From Mytilus galloprovincialis (taxonomy: Eukaryota > Mollusca > Bivalvia > Mytilida > Mytilidae), in NCBI RefSeq assembly GCF_965363235.1, contig NC_134845.1, positions 32,908,154 to 32,972,153 of the forward strand: a stretch of DNA of 64,000 bases. The letters are read 5' to 3'. The position numbers and the translations under genes are program-made. Every line of letters begins with the position of its first letter. Positions within the stretch are counted from its first letter, which is position 1. This document shows, piece by piece, positions 21,221-34,800 of this stretch. The notes beneath the pieces were generated by a model. It searched no databases. It had not been told where the DNA came from and was given only the letters and a program-made list of their open reading frames with translations.

Positions 21221-23449
21221 TATTGTTGTAGAAAAAAAGTTGCGATTAAGTCACTTGTTAACATTGTTTTATATTCCCTTTGAGTATTGGTCAATCGGGT
21301 CTTTCTGTTGAAGGATTAATATAGAAATCAAATTCCAATACAGAGAACTTGGTATAATACTTCACGTATGATAAACAAAACATCTATTTTTAAAATTAAC
21401 CATTTATTCCACTAGCTTAAACACCATATATGCTCCTTTCAATACAACCCTTTAAAACAACAGAATCATGAAATGTCTGGCATATTTGTTATACGCGTGA
21501 GATGAATAAACGCTGATAACTATACAGACCCGTAATTGAAGTCTAAACAATAGGTTATGCACGATGAATGTTAAGCAATTCTATAAAGAATTGCAAGAAA
21601 ATAAAAGAAGCAGTTTTTATTTTATAAAATCTTTGAGGTGAGAAAAAAGATTATTGTCGAAGAAATAAAATTCATGATTGATTGATTATTGGTTTTAATG
21701 TGATTAACGTGCAGTGACAAATACTTCATGCATGTTCAGGGCGAAAATCAGGAGCCTTTAATTAAGAAGTTGTCGTTTTCTCTATATGTGTTGTGTTTTT
21801 GTTTGTTATTTACATAAATCAGGCCGTTAGTTTTATAGCTGATTATAAGGTAGGGACAGACATTTTGTCTCATCACAGGTCACTTATGGAACAATGAAAG
21901 TGTTGTTATTACATGTTGTTCTTAAAGTGAAAAAAGCGTGGCACTGTGCCATAAGACACATCGGATTGTATGTTCCCATCCTAATCGACCGTTCAATATC
22001 ATGATTTATTTTACCAAAAATAAAAGTTACCTTCCCTTCTTTCTACACGACGGATACCCCACATGGAGCAGGATCTGATAATCCATCAAAAGCATCTGCG
22101 ATCGACCCTTTTTTTGGTAGGGTTATAGTTGCTCAGTTTTTAGTTTTCGTTTTCGTCTACTATTTGCTACATATTTGTCTATTGATCTTTTTATTTTCAT
22201 TTTTTAACCTAGACGTTGTCATTTTATTTGCGACTTATGAGTTAAAAGTCCCTTAGGTATCTTTCGGCTGTCTCTTATAGTACCTTGATGAATATTTAAA
22301 GTAAAGAGAATATGTCATAATTATAAAACAATAGAAATTGAATTTATCTCTCTGTGACACTGTCAACAAAACAAACAAATATTTATAAAGCTTTTAATAA
22401 TATGGCTATATATAAACTAATATTTATTTTCTATATTGCTGAAAAACAAGTTGGTCTGCTACATCCATAAAATCCTAACCGAGTTAGAGAAAAAAAAAAG
22501 GTTTCTTTATAATATTTCTTTGAAGCTGACGCTAGAGGACTATTTAGTTATATTAAAAACGTATGTAAAATAATTTTGTTGTTGTTTATTGTTTGTATTT
22601 GTAAGAAGTATTAGAAGAGACTTAGAGATGGTCGAATGAAGCCAAAGGTATGAAACAAACGGACAACGTTATGGCAAAAATCGAAAAAAAAACAGTATAC
22701 AAAATACATCCAGGTATGCATATATACATGATATACAAGGTTTCAAATGTTTGGGTTTAAGTGTTAATGATCTAAGATAAATGAAGAAAAACGCTTCGAT
22801 GCATCACATTTATAAGATGTCATTCATTTACTATATAACAACAAATAGACAAAAGCATCATGGTATTTTATTTCATACTAACAGAAAAGCACATGTCAAA
22901 CAGACAGCAAGTGAATGCATTGAAGGAAAAATAGGAACATTCCCCAACACAGGAATATATACTTTTATACATGATATATAAAAGAAGAAACAAGTGGAAT
23001 AAATCGACGCTTGTTGTCAGCATAATAAAATCTAAACCTATATCATAATAATTACGTCATTTTTTGTTGTTATCTATAGTACATTTTATCCAATTGATAG
23101 TCTACGTGTACTGATTGAGAAGTTAGTATAAAAACATCTCCAAATAAATAGTTTGCGTTATCGATGATTTTGTTAGTCGTGTTTGTACCTTATATAAAAC
23201 TAATGATTTTTATTGCTGTTGTTTTATTATGATCTTACACCACTCTTCCAGATCAGCGGGGGAGGGGGGAGGGGGGTTTGGCGCCTAAAAGCCTGTGTAG
23301 TGGTGAAACATTCTGCATATACCTGTCCCAAGATAGGAGCCTGTAATTCAGTGTTTTTCGTTTGTTGATGTTTTTGTCTCTGTTTAATTTATTTGATGTA
23401 TACGTGTACGTTGTATCAACTACACAATCATCATAAATTATGATTTATC

Positions 23450-23525
23450 ACTGATTCAATGTATCAATGGAAATAATTTATTACTTCCCTGACAATCATT
23501 TTCGATTGTGTTTTGCCAAAAGACG
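23450..23525 (+). promoter_or_regulatory. Orphan copy of the receptor-gene upstream block
   Basis: GTATCAATGGAAATAATTTA, TTACTTCCCTGACAAT and GATTGTGTTTTG match the block before gene B and, less closely, that before gene C. No signal-peptide exon follows within 300 bp, so this may mark a lost or truncated paralogue. Confidence 0.35.
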
Positions 23526-24319
23526 TGGACTTTGGTGTCTAACAGTTCGTTTTGAAGATAAATGTGTCTTTTTGTTTCTAGAATTAAAGTTCGACAACAA
23601 ATACATTGACTTATTTTGAAACAATCATGCAAGGTTTGGCGGAAAAAAAAACTGTTTACATTTTTTCTCTCAGCAGAAACTACTTAAATAAATACGAAAT
23701 TGTCCTGCGTTATCTCGTTGGAGTTGCATGCTTGCAATGATTATTATTATTTTTAACGATTATTATTATATAATAATGAACACTTTAATTGCAAAAAGGA
23801 ACGTTGACAAGCAATGCAGATTTTATTGTCCCTTATCTTAACTGAAAGATCATTTTTATTCATACATGTTTTAGTCTACTCCTTACTTGTTGTATTACCC
23901 TCACGTTGCACGTCTATATCGAATGACTTTGGTTATGCCTATAATTTCAAAGTCAAAAAAAAATAACACAATCTTTAAACAGCTGAAATGATAACCTAAA
24001 TAAGGCCTACACTTTATTCAAAACAAATGCAATCTTCAGTCGGTCCCTTATCATGCTTATAGGAGTGATCATCTAGCAAAGATTATTCGTACCTTTATGT
24101 TTTGTAAAACAAAAACAACAAGACTGATCTAGCCAACTCGACGAATTAACACTTTAAAATTAGTCTAAAGACTGATGTCTGACATGAATAATAGTCCTTA
24201 AAGCATATATTTCATTTGCTAAATGTTGTCCGCAGAATATTGAAATTTTTTAAATAGGTAAAATTTAGTGGATAGACACAAATGAACAGCAATACACAAG
24301 TTTGGTCCAGATTTCACTT

Positions 24320-24740
24320 GGATATAAAGTAAAATGACAGAATAACGAACCCCGATAAAAATGCAAAACGAAAAGTCCCTAATCAAATGGCAAGATCAAA
24401 AGATCAAAGCACATGAAACGAATGGATAACAACTGTCATATTCCTGACATGGAAGAAGCATGTTTTATGTAGAAATTGGTGGATCTAACTTTGTGTTATA
24501 GCTAGCTACACCTCTCACTTGTATGACAGTCGCATAAAATTTAATTATATTGAAAGCGATATGTGTAAATAGGAGAAGAGCAGTCAACATTGTGTTAAAA
24601 TTTTATTCCAAATAAAGTCAAACAGATATGTCAACAAAGAAACACAAAACAGAATATAAACAAAGCCCTTTGCAAAATCCAACGTCAAGAAAACAACAGT
24701 TTTACAACAGCACAAAAATTATAAGTGTTGTTTTAATTTG
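24320..24740. repeat. Dispersed repeat shared with 62680-63215
   Basis: Shared words in the same order include AAAGTCC..AATCA..TGGCAA, ACGAATGGA, GCTGTCATATT-like, GTCGCATAAAATT and GCAGTCAACATTGTGTT. The two copies are 38 kb apart in the same orientation. Confidence 0.5.
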
Positions 24741-25109
24741 TTTAAAAAGACAGCTGAAAGACATATGCTGGCTTGGGTCTAAAGTTGACGTGTAATGAAT
24801 ATAACTGACATTGATGCTGTTAATTGTTTCTTGTCATTTAAATTGACGACAAAATTGCAAGAGGGCAATAAATACTTAGTTAATCTGTACAAAACCAGGT
24901 AAATTTGATTGAAAGATGCCACAAATATTCAGGTTAAAAAAACTTTTAAACTTTTAATTAGATTATTTATTTTTTTAGGTCTTTCACAATAAATAAAATC
25001 CAAACCACATAGTCAGCATATTCAGCTTGCATATTTTTTAAGCTTCTTTTAAAAAAAACAAAACAGTCAGCTTTGTACTTGATATATAGGAAATAAATCC
25101 GTTCTTCCA

Positions 25110-25320
25110 TCAGTGTGTTATACTTTACACTCCATCATGCAAAGCTCTGATTCCTTCCACGGATTTGGCTATACTTTTTGGACCTTTTGGATTATAGCTC
25201 TTCATCTTTTATATAAGCTTTGGATTTCAAATATTTTGGCCACGAGAATCAATGAAGAGACATGTATTGTCGAAATGCGCAGATGGTGCAAGAAAATTGG
25301 TACCTTTTTTTTTACACTTG
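25110..25320 (+). repeat. Hammerhead-like relic of a second retrozyme subfamily
   Basis: GGATTTGGCTATACTTTTTG, TAGCTCTTCATC, then ATGAAGAGAC-ATGTATT-GTCGAAATGCGC and GGTGCAAGAAAATTGGTACC follow the order of a retrozyme junction. Stem II is GAC/GTC in place of GTC/GAC, and CUGAUGA reads AUGAAGA. The compensated stem II suggests a distinct subfamily, not random decay. Confidence 0.45.
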
Positions 25321-25589
25321 TGGAAAGGTTCGTTAAATAGTGTACAATCCGTTATATTCATTATTATAATGTAAAATTCCATGAAGGTTTTATTTATTCT
25401 ACTACATGTATAATATTTTGTTTTACATTTTGAACCATTTATAACTACATTTGTGAATCGTTCAAAGAACCACCATTCATAACAAATCAAGTTCGTGAAA
25501 AACTATCGGCTTCATGTAATCATACATAATGATCACTGGAATATATAAAATAAGAGCATGATTTTTCAAACTTTATACGTTATGATCAA

Positions 25590-25680
25590 TTATAACGGAA
25601 ATCACCTAAATACTTCCGTGACAATATTATTTTTATTGAGTATTGTATACATAAACCATATTTCCTGTGGTTCTTTACGT
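25590..25680 (+). promoter_or_regulatory. Conserved upstream block of receptor gene C
   Basis: GGAAATCACCTAAATACTTCC followed by GTGACAAT lies about 170 bp before the ATG at 25769. It corresponds to the block before gene B. Confidence 0.4.
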
Positions 25681-25768
25681 TCATGAACACACTAAAGCTT
25701 AAATTTGCAGGGATAAACATTTCTATTGTGTTACAACTAAAACAACCAAGCAATATCAGTTTAAGAAA

Positions 25769-25860
25769 ATGGTATTTTTGTTAGTGTGTTTTGTATTGCC
25801 TCTGCTATTCTTTAATAATGGAAACTGTTTACCAAAAAATGCATGTGTCAATTATACAAG
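25769..25860 (+). CDS. Gene C exon 1: signal peptide
   Basis: ATG and a hydrophobic core, ending NGNCLPKNACVNYT; donor AG|GTAAGT, phase 2, 92 nt. Confidence 0.87.
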
Positions 25861-28800
25861 GTAAGTGTATAAAAAATATCCAAACTACATAAACCTCCGA
25901 AAATACATGTATTCGTCGTATATTAAACTTTACGTTTCACGACTATTATCAACAATTAAATCAGATAGTTTACACTTAATTTTCTATTTAATTTTTTTTT
26001 TAATTAGCTAGTAAATTCGAAAACAATAACTTTGTGCATTAATTATACTTACATCTTTAGTCCAAGTTTTTGGCTTTTGAACACTGATGTTTAAAGCACG
26101 AGAATTACTGAGTGTTTTTTTAAAAGAATTAACATTTATACGGTAACCTCTCCGAAGTTTTCACCACCTCAGCAATCGTCACTCCGATAATGACATGAAT
26201 TGTCGTTGTTTTAGTCATATTTATAAATTAATTATTTAAAAACGTTAAATTGATCGAAACATTAAGGAGTATATACACCTGGAACAGATTACAGTTCCTG
26301 TATCTTGTTGAACCTTTCAAAATGTGGGGCCCTTTAGCTTAAGCTTCGTACTTTGTTTTGTCATGATTCCATCGTCAGTCTTCAGTGTTTTATAGACGAT
26401 ACGCACATTAGACAAGGATTTGTATAGTAGTTCTATTCAAATCCTTGATTAGACGTTAACAACTATTAGTGTGATATCTGCGATGATTGTTTTTATCTGC
26501 AAAAGTTTTACGATCACAATCACGGCTTTATTGATTGATCGTATATGAATATAACTCAACTCAATTCATTAGTGACATATTTTCGTGGTCTTAGATAATT
26601 ATCTACTAGGATTTTTATTTTATCTGTACTTTTGTAGACTCTATCGTTTACCCGATTTTGAAATAGTATGGACTCGGATGGTGGGTGACGCATGCATATA
26701 TTTAACAGTAGACGCTTACCCTTTCGAAGTGACCGTTCGCTTCTTGTTGGGGTGCAAGTGCTCCCTATAGTTTTAGTATGGTTTTAATATACAGAAGTGT
26801 GCTCCTTACACAGAAACTGCTTCAACAAAGTTATGAGGAGGACAGATTAAAATTGACACTCCGTAAATTTTATAGACACAATCACGAATTAGTTGATCCA
26901 TACGATGTGTCTTTGACCAAACTAGCTAAGGACATTTTTACCACATGGTAGATTGTTGTTTGTCATTACGTCGTCTAATCTTTTAATTACCGAACGTGAC
27001 TTATTCCCGATTGTTACTGTTTTGCTGAGTGTGAATTCGCATTACTATAAGACGTGTTACGGTACTTATCTATCCCAAATTCATGTATTTAGTTTGATGT
27101 TATATTTGTTATATTTGTAATTTTCATCGGATTTTGTCAAATTGGTTGACGTCTTTTCTATTATATTCATGTGTTATGGTAAAGAAAATTTATCCCCACC
27201 TTCATTTATTAGTTTTGATTTTGTTCAACGTAATCTGTACGATATTTTATAATTGAAGTTAGATTCAAAACAAACTGGACATATATATAATATAGTTAAT
27301 TGCTATTAATTAGTATTTCAATGTGCATTATGTTTAAATGTAATATCAGTATTTAGTTCTATTTTAATCTTAAATCAATCTTATTTCTATCTTATTTTTG
27401 AGATATAGTTTTTCAAATGTGACGTCATTTTTTGTGCTGTTTCAGAAATTCAAATGTCTGCGTGACGTAAGTTTTGTGCCTTTTTACTACTTCGTATTTT
27501 TATGACTTTTTGCGTTGAGGCCTGGACCAAGTCGGTGTGTCTATTTTCTGTGTTGTCTTCACTGTATTATGTATTCGGGTTTTGTTTTCTGTAATTAGTT
27601 AAGACGTCAGTTTTATCATGTAAATCTTTTATATTCATTTGATCAAATTTACTGTTTGCAATAGCATAAATTGTTCTAAATAATAAGGATGTTATTATCA
27701 CAAGCAGAAAACCCTAGCCGTATTTGGCACAACCTTTTTCAACTTTTGATCCTCAGAGCTGTACAGCTTTGTACCTTTTTTGTAACTTTTACATATGGGC
27801 GTCACTGGTAAGTCTTGTGTGGACGAGGCGCGGTTTTGACGTATTGAATTTTAAACCTGATGCCTTTTGATATCTATTATTCATGTGTTTCTTTGCCTAA
27901 TACGTTCTCCTATTTATTTGTATTGAAGTCTTGTATTATTATGTTGTCATTTTAATGTTATATTTAACAATGCCATTAAAGTGCGAGGTTTGGCATGCCA
28001 CAAAACCAGGTTTAACCCACCATTTTTTTTTCTTTAAAAATGTCCTGTACCAAGTCAGGAAAATGACCATTGTTATATCATAGTTCGTTTCTGTGTGTGT
28101 AACATTTTTACGTTGTGTTTCCGTTGTGTCGTTTGTTTTCTCCTATATTTGAGTGTGAATTCACATTACTATAAGACGTGTCACGGTACTTTTCTATCCC
28201 AAATTAATGTATTTGGTTTTGATGTTATATTGGTTATTCTCATCGGATTTTGTCTGATGGTTAGTCCGTAGCTGTGTGTGTTACATTTTAATGTTGTGTC
28301 GTTGTTCTTATATTTAATGCGTTTCCCTCAGTTTTAGTGTGTTACCCCGATTTTGGTTTTTTTTTGTCCATAGATTTACGATTTTTTAACAGCGGTATAC
28401 TACTGTTGCCTTTATTTAACCTTGATTTGTCTCTTCCTATAACCTGATTATAACACTGGTAACTCATTATTACAATTAAATGTTATATTGTAGCAATGAA
28501 ATATACTGCTGCAATGGTTATGAATGGATCAATAATAAATGTGAAGGTAAGTATTTCAAAAACCTGTATTTAAGGCTTTAATTATTATCTATCTCAATGC
28601 TCAATTAATGTCCGGAATAACAGATTCATCGAATTGATAATATGACATAACATTAATAGTGTATATGTATATACTACTATACGATATCATCCTAGTATCT
28701 ATTGTAATGTATCTGGTCTTGGTGATGCCACTCTTCTATTGTTCTGAGGACTTTTTTAATCGATAATTAATGGAAATACTCTAAAAAGACGTCAGTTAGC

Positions 28801-31800
28801 AATAAGATACAAAAAATGTTTGAATATGTTGTACAATTGTAAAAGATAAATCCGCAAAATAAATTTAATAAAACTTATGAATCATATACGGATTTTGAAA
28901 AAGGAGAACGGTTCACAGACAATTGCTATCGAAAATATAAGTAATGATTACTCTTCGATGCAATGCATGTATTGCTCTTTCCAGGTTTACAAAATATATA
29001 TATTTAAGGAGCTAACGCATTGGAACAGGGCTAAATTAATTTTATTACTATATATATCAAATTTGAATTATTATTATATTAAAAAAATGCATTTGTGCTT
29101 TGGTTTGATTACAGCATGTCGGATAGGATACAGCACACCAATACTTAACATTACTTGTCAACCCTGTATTCCCCCTTTTTACGGCGATAAATGTTCCGTA
29201 GTGTGTAACTGTTCTAAAACTGAGAGGTAATATGATTAAAATAGATAATGTATATACGTCAGTTTTTCAAAGATACCCAAATAAATACAGATCAACGTAT
29301 ACAAAATGTAAGTCTGGAATGAAACAGCGGCTCGTATTTACTGAGGCAAAAACGACCTTAGATGACTTGGCTGTAATTTTGGGCTTTGGACACACATCAT
29401 ATATAATCTTTTTTTGTTCGTTTATACTTGCACAAGGACGACATTGTCTGAATTGATTTCAAGAAAAATAGCTATTTATGTCATTTGTAGACTAAACTTT
29501 AATGTCAATATTTAATCATGTGAATAAAATAAACTAGTAGGACGCATGTAAAGTTGCTTGCCTAATTGATGGTTGCTCCTTCCTGTGATATTCAAATAAA
29601 AAACAACGTCCACTGTTATTATCTTCAAAAATATTATTTTTTCAATACACTATGACACAAACCGCAGAACACAAACCTTACACACTTAAACAAAGACGAT
29701 ACACACAGTTTTGTATACAGTTTAATTTTTTTTTCAATATCTTATTTTGTATTTACCGGTTTACTCAGACGAAACATCCGTATGATGAACTCGTGTATGG
29801 TAGGATGCCTGTACCAAGACAGGAATATGACAGGTTTTATCCATTCGTATGATATAGTCTGAGCTTTTGCATTTTCGTTTTGAATTCATCGGAAATCGGT
29901 CATTCTTTAATTAAGAATAACTAGAACACACCCGCGAAATCGCGGGGAAATAGAGCGTACGTAAACTGTAAAAAAATATACTGACTGGAGAATTTCAGGA
30001 GAGATATCAAAAGTCAAAGGTACTTAGGGACTGGGCACATTTTTTTTGCCCTCCCCCTATTTTCCAAATACCGATTTTTATACCTTCTGTTTATCTGTAC
30101 TCTATGAACATGCATATATACTTTAATTACTATACAGAGAATTTCAGGAGAGGTATCAAAAGTCAAAGGTACATCAGTGAACGCCATGAATAGTAAAGAA
30201 CCACCCCCCCCCCCAAGATAACCATTGGAATTTATAGTAAATTATAACAAATACAGTTATTCATAGTAAATGTATGTATACAGAAATATATCCGCAGTGA
30301 CCGCCGTTGATAGTAAACCATAGGCGGATCCCAAGGGGGGGGGGGGGAGGCGTTGAAAAATTTTTGTTGATTATATGGGGAATCACTGAAGCATGAGAGG
30401 AACGCCCACCCCCCCCCCCCCCCTTTAGGTCAGTCAGTGCCCCCCTCCCTTATCGGCCACTGTAAACTAATTGATAGTAAATAGCAAGTATTATTCATTT
30501 TCGTTTTCCTCATAGTCTTTGTATGTTCAAGGTACAGGAAAGGAATTTATAGTAAATTATAACAAATACAGTTATTCATAGTAAATGTATGTAAGTATGT
30601 ACAGAAATATATCCGCAGTGACCACCGTTGATTATAAACCATAGGCGGATCCCATTGGGGGCCGGGAGGCCCTGCCCCGTTTTCGTTGAAAAAAATTGTT
30701 GATTATATGGGGAATCACTGAAGCATGAGAGGAACGCCCCCCCCCTTTTAGGTCAGTCAGTGCCCCCCTCCCTTCATGATGAAAAGTTCTGGATCCGCCA
30801 CTGTAAACTAATTGATAGTCTAATTGATAGTAAATAGCAAATATTATTCATTTTCGTTTTCCTCCCACAATAACCCAAACTGAAACACGTTAAGCAAGGA
30901 TGATACATGCTAGAACTCAAAATGACAGCAGAAAGCAAATTTATATACTTTATTCATAGTCTTTGTATGTTCAAAGTACAGAAAACCACAAACCGGAACT
31001 CTAATCTGACTTAAAGTTTTGTCCAATGACGGGAAAATATCCGGACGCATTCTTTTTCGTTTTTATCCCAAAATAACCCCAACTGAATGATCATAAGAAT
31101 GGATGACAAATGCGACTATACATGTTACCTATAGGACACAGAGGCATGATGATTAATTTATTGTGGAAGGAGGAGAAGCGACACCCAAAATGAGGTCTTC
31201 TCGTTTAATAGTATAGACTAGAACACACCCGTGATATCGCGGGTCCGTGACTGAATTAAAGTATATAACTATGCGCAAGCCTTATTTTAGTATTAGTATT
31301 GTGATCTGATAAAGTCATGCCGATTATAAGATACACAGTTTTCTCTGCTTTCAAATCTTTCTGTTTGAACCCGTCGAACTGGAACTTATCAGTTATTGGT
31401 AATATTAATTATTTGGAAAACAAAAGGTCCTGGAATGGAGTATTTTTTAATCAACAGCATTGTCCTATATTAGTTATAAATAAAGTTGAATTCTTTGATT
31501 CGCTTTTTTACGTCATGCCCGCTAACAAATTGAAAACTGTACCTATACGCCTTATTTTTAGTCCAGATTTTTAGTATTCATTTGGTATTGTTATCTTAGA
31601 AAGTCTTACTGATTAAAATACTACAATAGGTAACAATTTGACAATTTAGTAGTGTCAACCCTGTGATTATGACCCTTGTATATAGCATATACATCCTGAA
31701 TACACCGTTTGGTGGTGCGCCTATCAGATGAGGAATGTACAGATAAGGTAATAGGTAACAGGTGAATATACTATTGGTATCGGTATCGGACTCGACCCGG

Positions 31801-34800
31801 AACTTCTTAATTATTGTCAATATTAATTACGTGTAAACAAAAGGGCCTGGAGTGGTGTAATTTTTAATCTAGACCTTTGTACTATATTAGTTATATATAA
31901 AGTTGAATTCTTTGATTTGTCGTTTTTACGTGATGACGGCTGACAAATTGGACCTCGTAATTTTAGTATTATAGATTCATGGGAGCTTGAATATATCGTG
32001 ATTTTACAACGGGTTGGCCCTTTATGACAAATATTTTACCCTGAGCGATAGCGAGGGATAAAATATCGGCATAAAGGATCAACCCGTGGTAAAAATCACG
32101 AAATATTCAAGCCCCCATGAATTATTTCTATTCTAATAGGACACATTCGGCAATTGTTTTAGATCGAAGCGCTCTGGTGATAGCATTTTTTTTTTTTGCC
32201 GTTCCCGTAAATAAACGTACTATTAATTTTACGTAAAATAACGGAGCAAACTAAATAAATGATGATGCTTTAACTATTTACAATACTGACATATGTATTG
32301 AACTAAGTTTGGATTAATCTAAATGATTAGTGTACTTATATGTAATGGCTAATATAACACATTTTAGCATCATTTGTTTACGTTTTCTTGTTGTGCTGAT
32401 TAATTTTCGGTTTCACAAGCGTGTATTTTCCCGTAAAATGCTTATATTCTGGCGTCGTTGTTCTATGACGTCGGGTAGCTCATTCATTAAAATACATATG
32501 ACATGGGAGTAGAATAGAAACAGCCCTAACAATATAGTCATATTTTACCACGGATGTGTACTCAAAGCGTTTGAAGGACGTCATGTTAGAATTAACTTTT
32601 TACGGGAAAGGGACACAAGATCGTTACTAACAGCTATTTGGGAACCGTTTTACCAATGATTTTAAAAAGTTATAGCAAAAAACTGAAAATCGAGATCATG
32701 CCTCATAATGACGGTTCGTCAGTGTTATTGTCGCTGTTCCACAGTCACTCTCTTTAGTTGGGAAAATGCACTTATTTCGCTTTTGTACAAAAACTTGAAA
32801 ACCGTTCTACCAATGCTCCAAAAATGCTTTAAACATATCAATACTTTTTGTTAATGAAAAAATGATACTTTTGCAGTTATCATGGTCCTTGATATATTGA
32901 AAATTGACACTTTATCTAAAAGTCATTCCGATAACTCAATTCAGAACGCTTGATCAAAAAATAATATGTTGTTTGCCTTTATAAAACAGGTTTATGATTG
33001 TTTAGATTTTTTTTTTACTTCTTCAGTTCAGGAGCTATAGTCCTTGGTCAATATTTTAACAATATCACTTTTAAATAAAGAAAAATCAGGTGTGTTGTAA
33101 TTTTAATTAAGGGTGTGCTATCACAAATAAAAACGATGAACAGCAAAAATAAACACATAATGCAATTATAAAATATTTATATTTCGTAGATGTAACCATG
33201 TAAATGGCTCGTGTACGTCTACAATAGAAAGCACGACACCTAGTTCATATTGGTCTACGGAAACAATCACAGGTCAGTGTTAGTTTTAGTTAAATACTAG
33301 TACATATGATTTAGGTATATATCATTACAAACATAAAAAAACAAAACAAACTCAATAATTCTCCTTTAACATGTCTAACTTTCTGTTTTGGTCAAAATGT
33401 ATTTTTGAATAGGACAAAAAGAACGAAGTTTAACATACAATTTAATTTGGAGCAAACAGAAACCATACGGACCTAACAAAATGATATTGAATGAAGAAAT
33501 ATTATTTTAAAATTTGTTATTTTAAACATTTCATCTCATATATTGAAACGTATATTCACCACCTAGACCAGGAAAAATATATATGTTTCATGTCAATTAA
33601 TTTAAATATTTCTTTTGATAGATAAAATCGACATTGAAAGTACTAGCCGGAAATCAGTTACATCTGGTAAGATACATTGTTTGTATTGCGCTATGTATTT
33701 TTTCAAACATGAAGTTCAAAACAGATACCAGAAAAAACATTCGTCTGACAAACGCGTGTGTCGTGTACTATTAGTTACACAGTGTACAATTGTCCTAATA
33801 CGAGAATTTATCGGGTCAGTAAAATTCATATCGGGTGAGGCGAAGCCAAACCCGATATGAATTTTATTGACCCGATAAATTTCGTATTAGGACAATTGAA
33901 CACTTTGTAACGAATTTATCCTGATTTTGTTATATTACATATTATTATATTGAAATTAAATTTTAGAACAACATCAACAAATATATTTTAGATATTTAAT
34001 CTAAAACTATGAAAAATAAAAAAAATATTATGATTAAAGCAACTCATTTTTTTTTTATTAGGTCAATGGTATAAGGGAGATAATTTTAATTGACGTAATA
34101 AATAAGGGAGATAATTCCAATTGACGTGATAAAAAATTGTACTGAAATTTATTAGGACAATATCAGCCAATCAAATTGCGAGAAATTACTCTAAATCAGG
34201 ATAAAAAAGGATTTTCAGTGATGTTCGGATAAAAAAAGCCAAAAAATGTAAAAAAGGAGTTCCGAATGGGTTTGCTAAATACGGTTTATGTCGTCTTTTC
34301 CTGGGGTAGAAAATCTAGTAATTCGAAGAACTCAACGTTTTGTTAACAGTTTTTGATTATGACCATGTCAATGATAAAAGAACAAATATTTAGTGATACA
34401 AAATCAATGTCTTCAACCATAAAAATAATATTTAAAGGTTGAACATAGACATGGGTATAGCGAACGAGTTGTAATAAATCGTAAGATGATGCAAAGGAAA
34501 AATAAAAGACCTGCGGAATAGATTTTTTTTAAAAAAGGGAAAAGACATATCACACTATTGTCGTACATTTTAAGTGGCGTTTTCTGTGTGAATCTGAAAT
34601 ACCTTGTTCTGGGAATAGGACAGTCATTGCTGTGAATATTTGATTTAATTAAATGAAATTTCTGTAAGTAAAAAAACATTATATTTAAAGATTCCTTAAG
34701 TATCAACGAAATAAAAAAAAAATCAAGATAATAGTAAGTGTACAATGTATAGATAGTTGAATTGAAATATTTGTATGGTTATTCACATTATGTTTTATTA

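Larger units (their letters stand above)
21221..25589. other. Intergenic between receptor genes B and C
   Basis: No intact gene. It holds dispersed repeats at 21670-21750, 22045-22290 (RT-element tail family), 23235-23410 (CACCACTCTTCCAGAT and GGAGCCTGTAATTCAG, related to 51525-51730) and 24320-24740 (related to 62680-63215), an orphan copy of the receptor upstream block at 23450-23525, and a hammerhead-like relic at 25110-25320. Confidence 0.55.
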
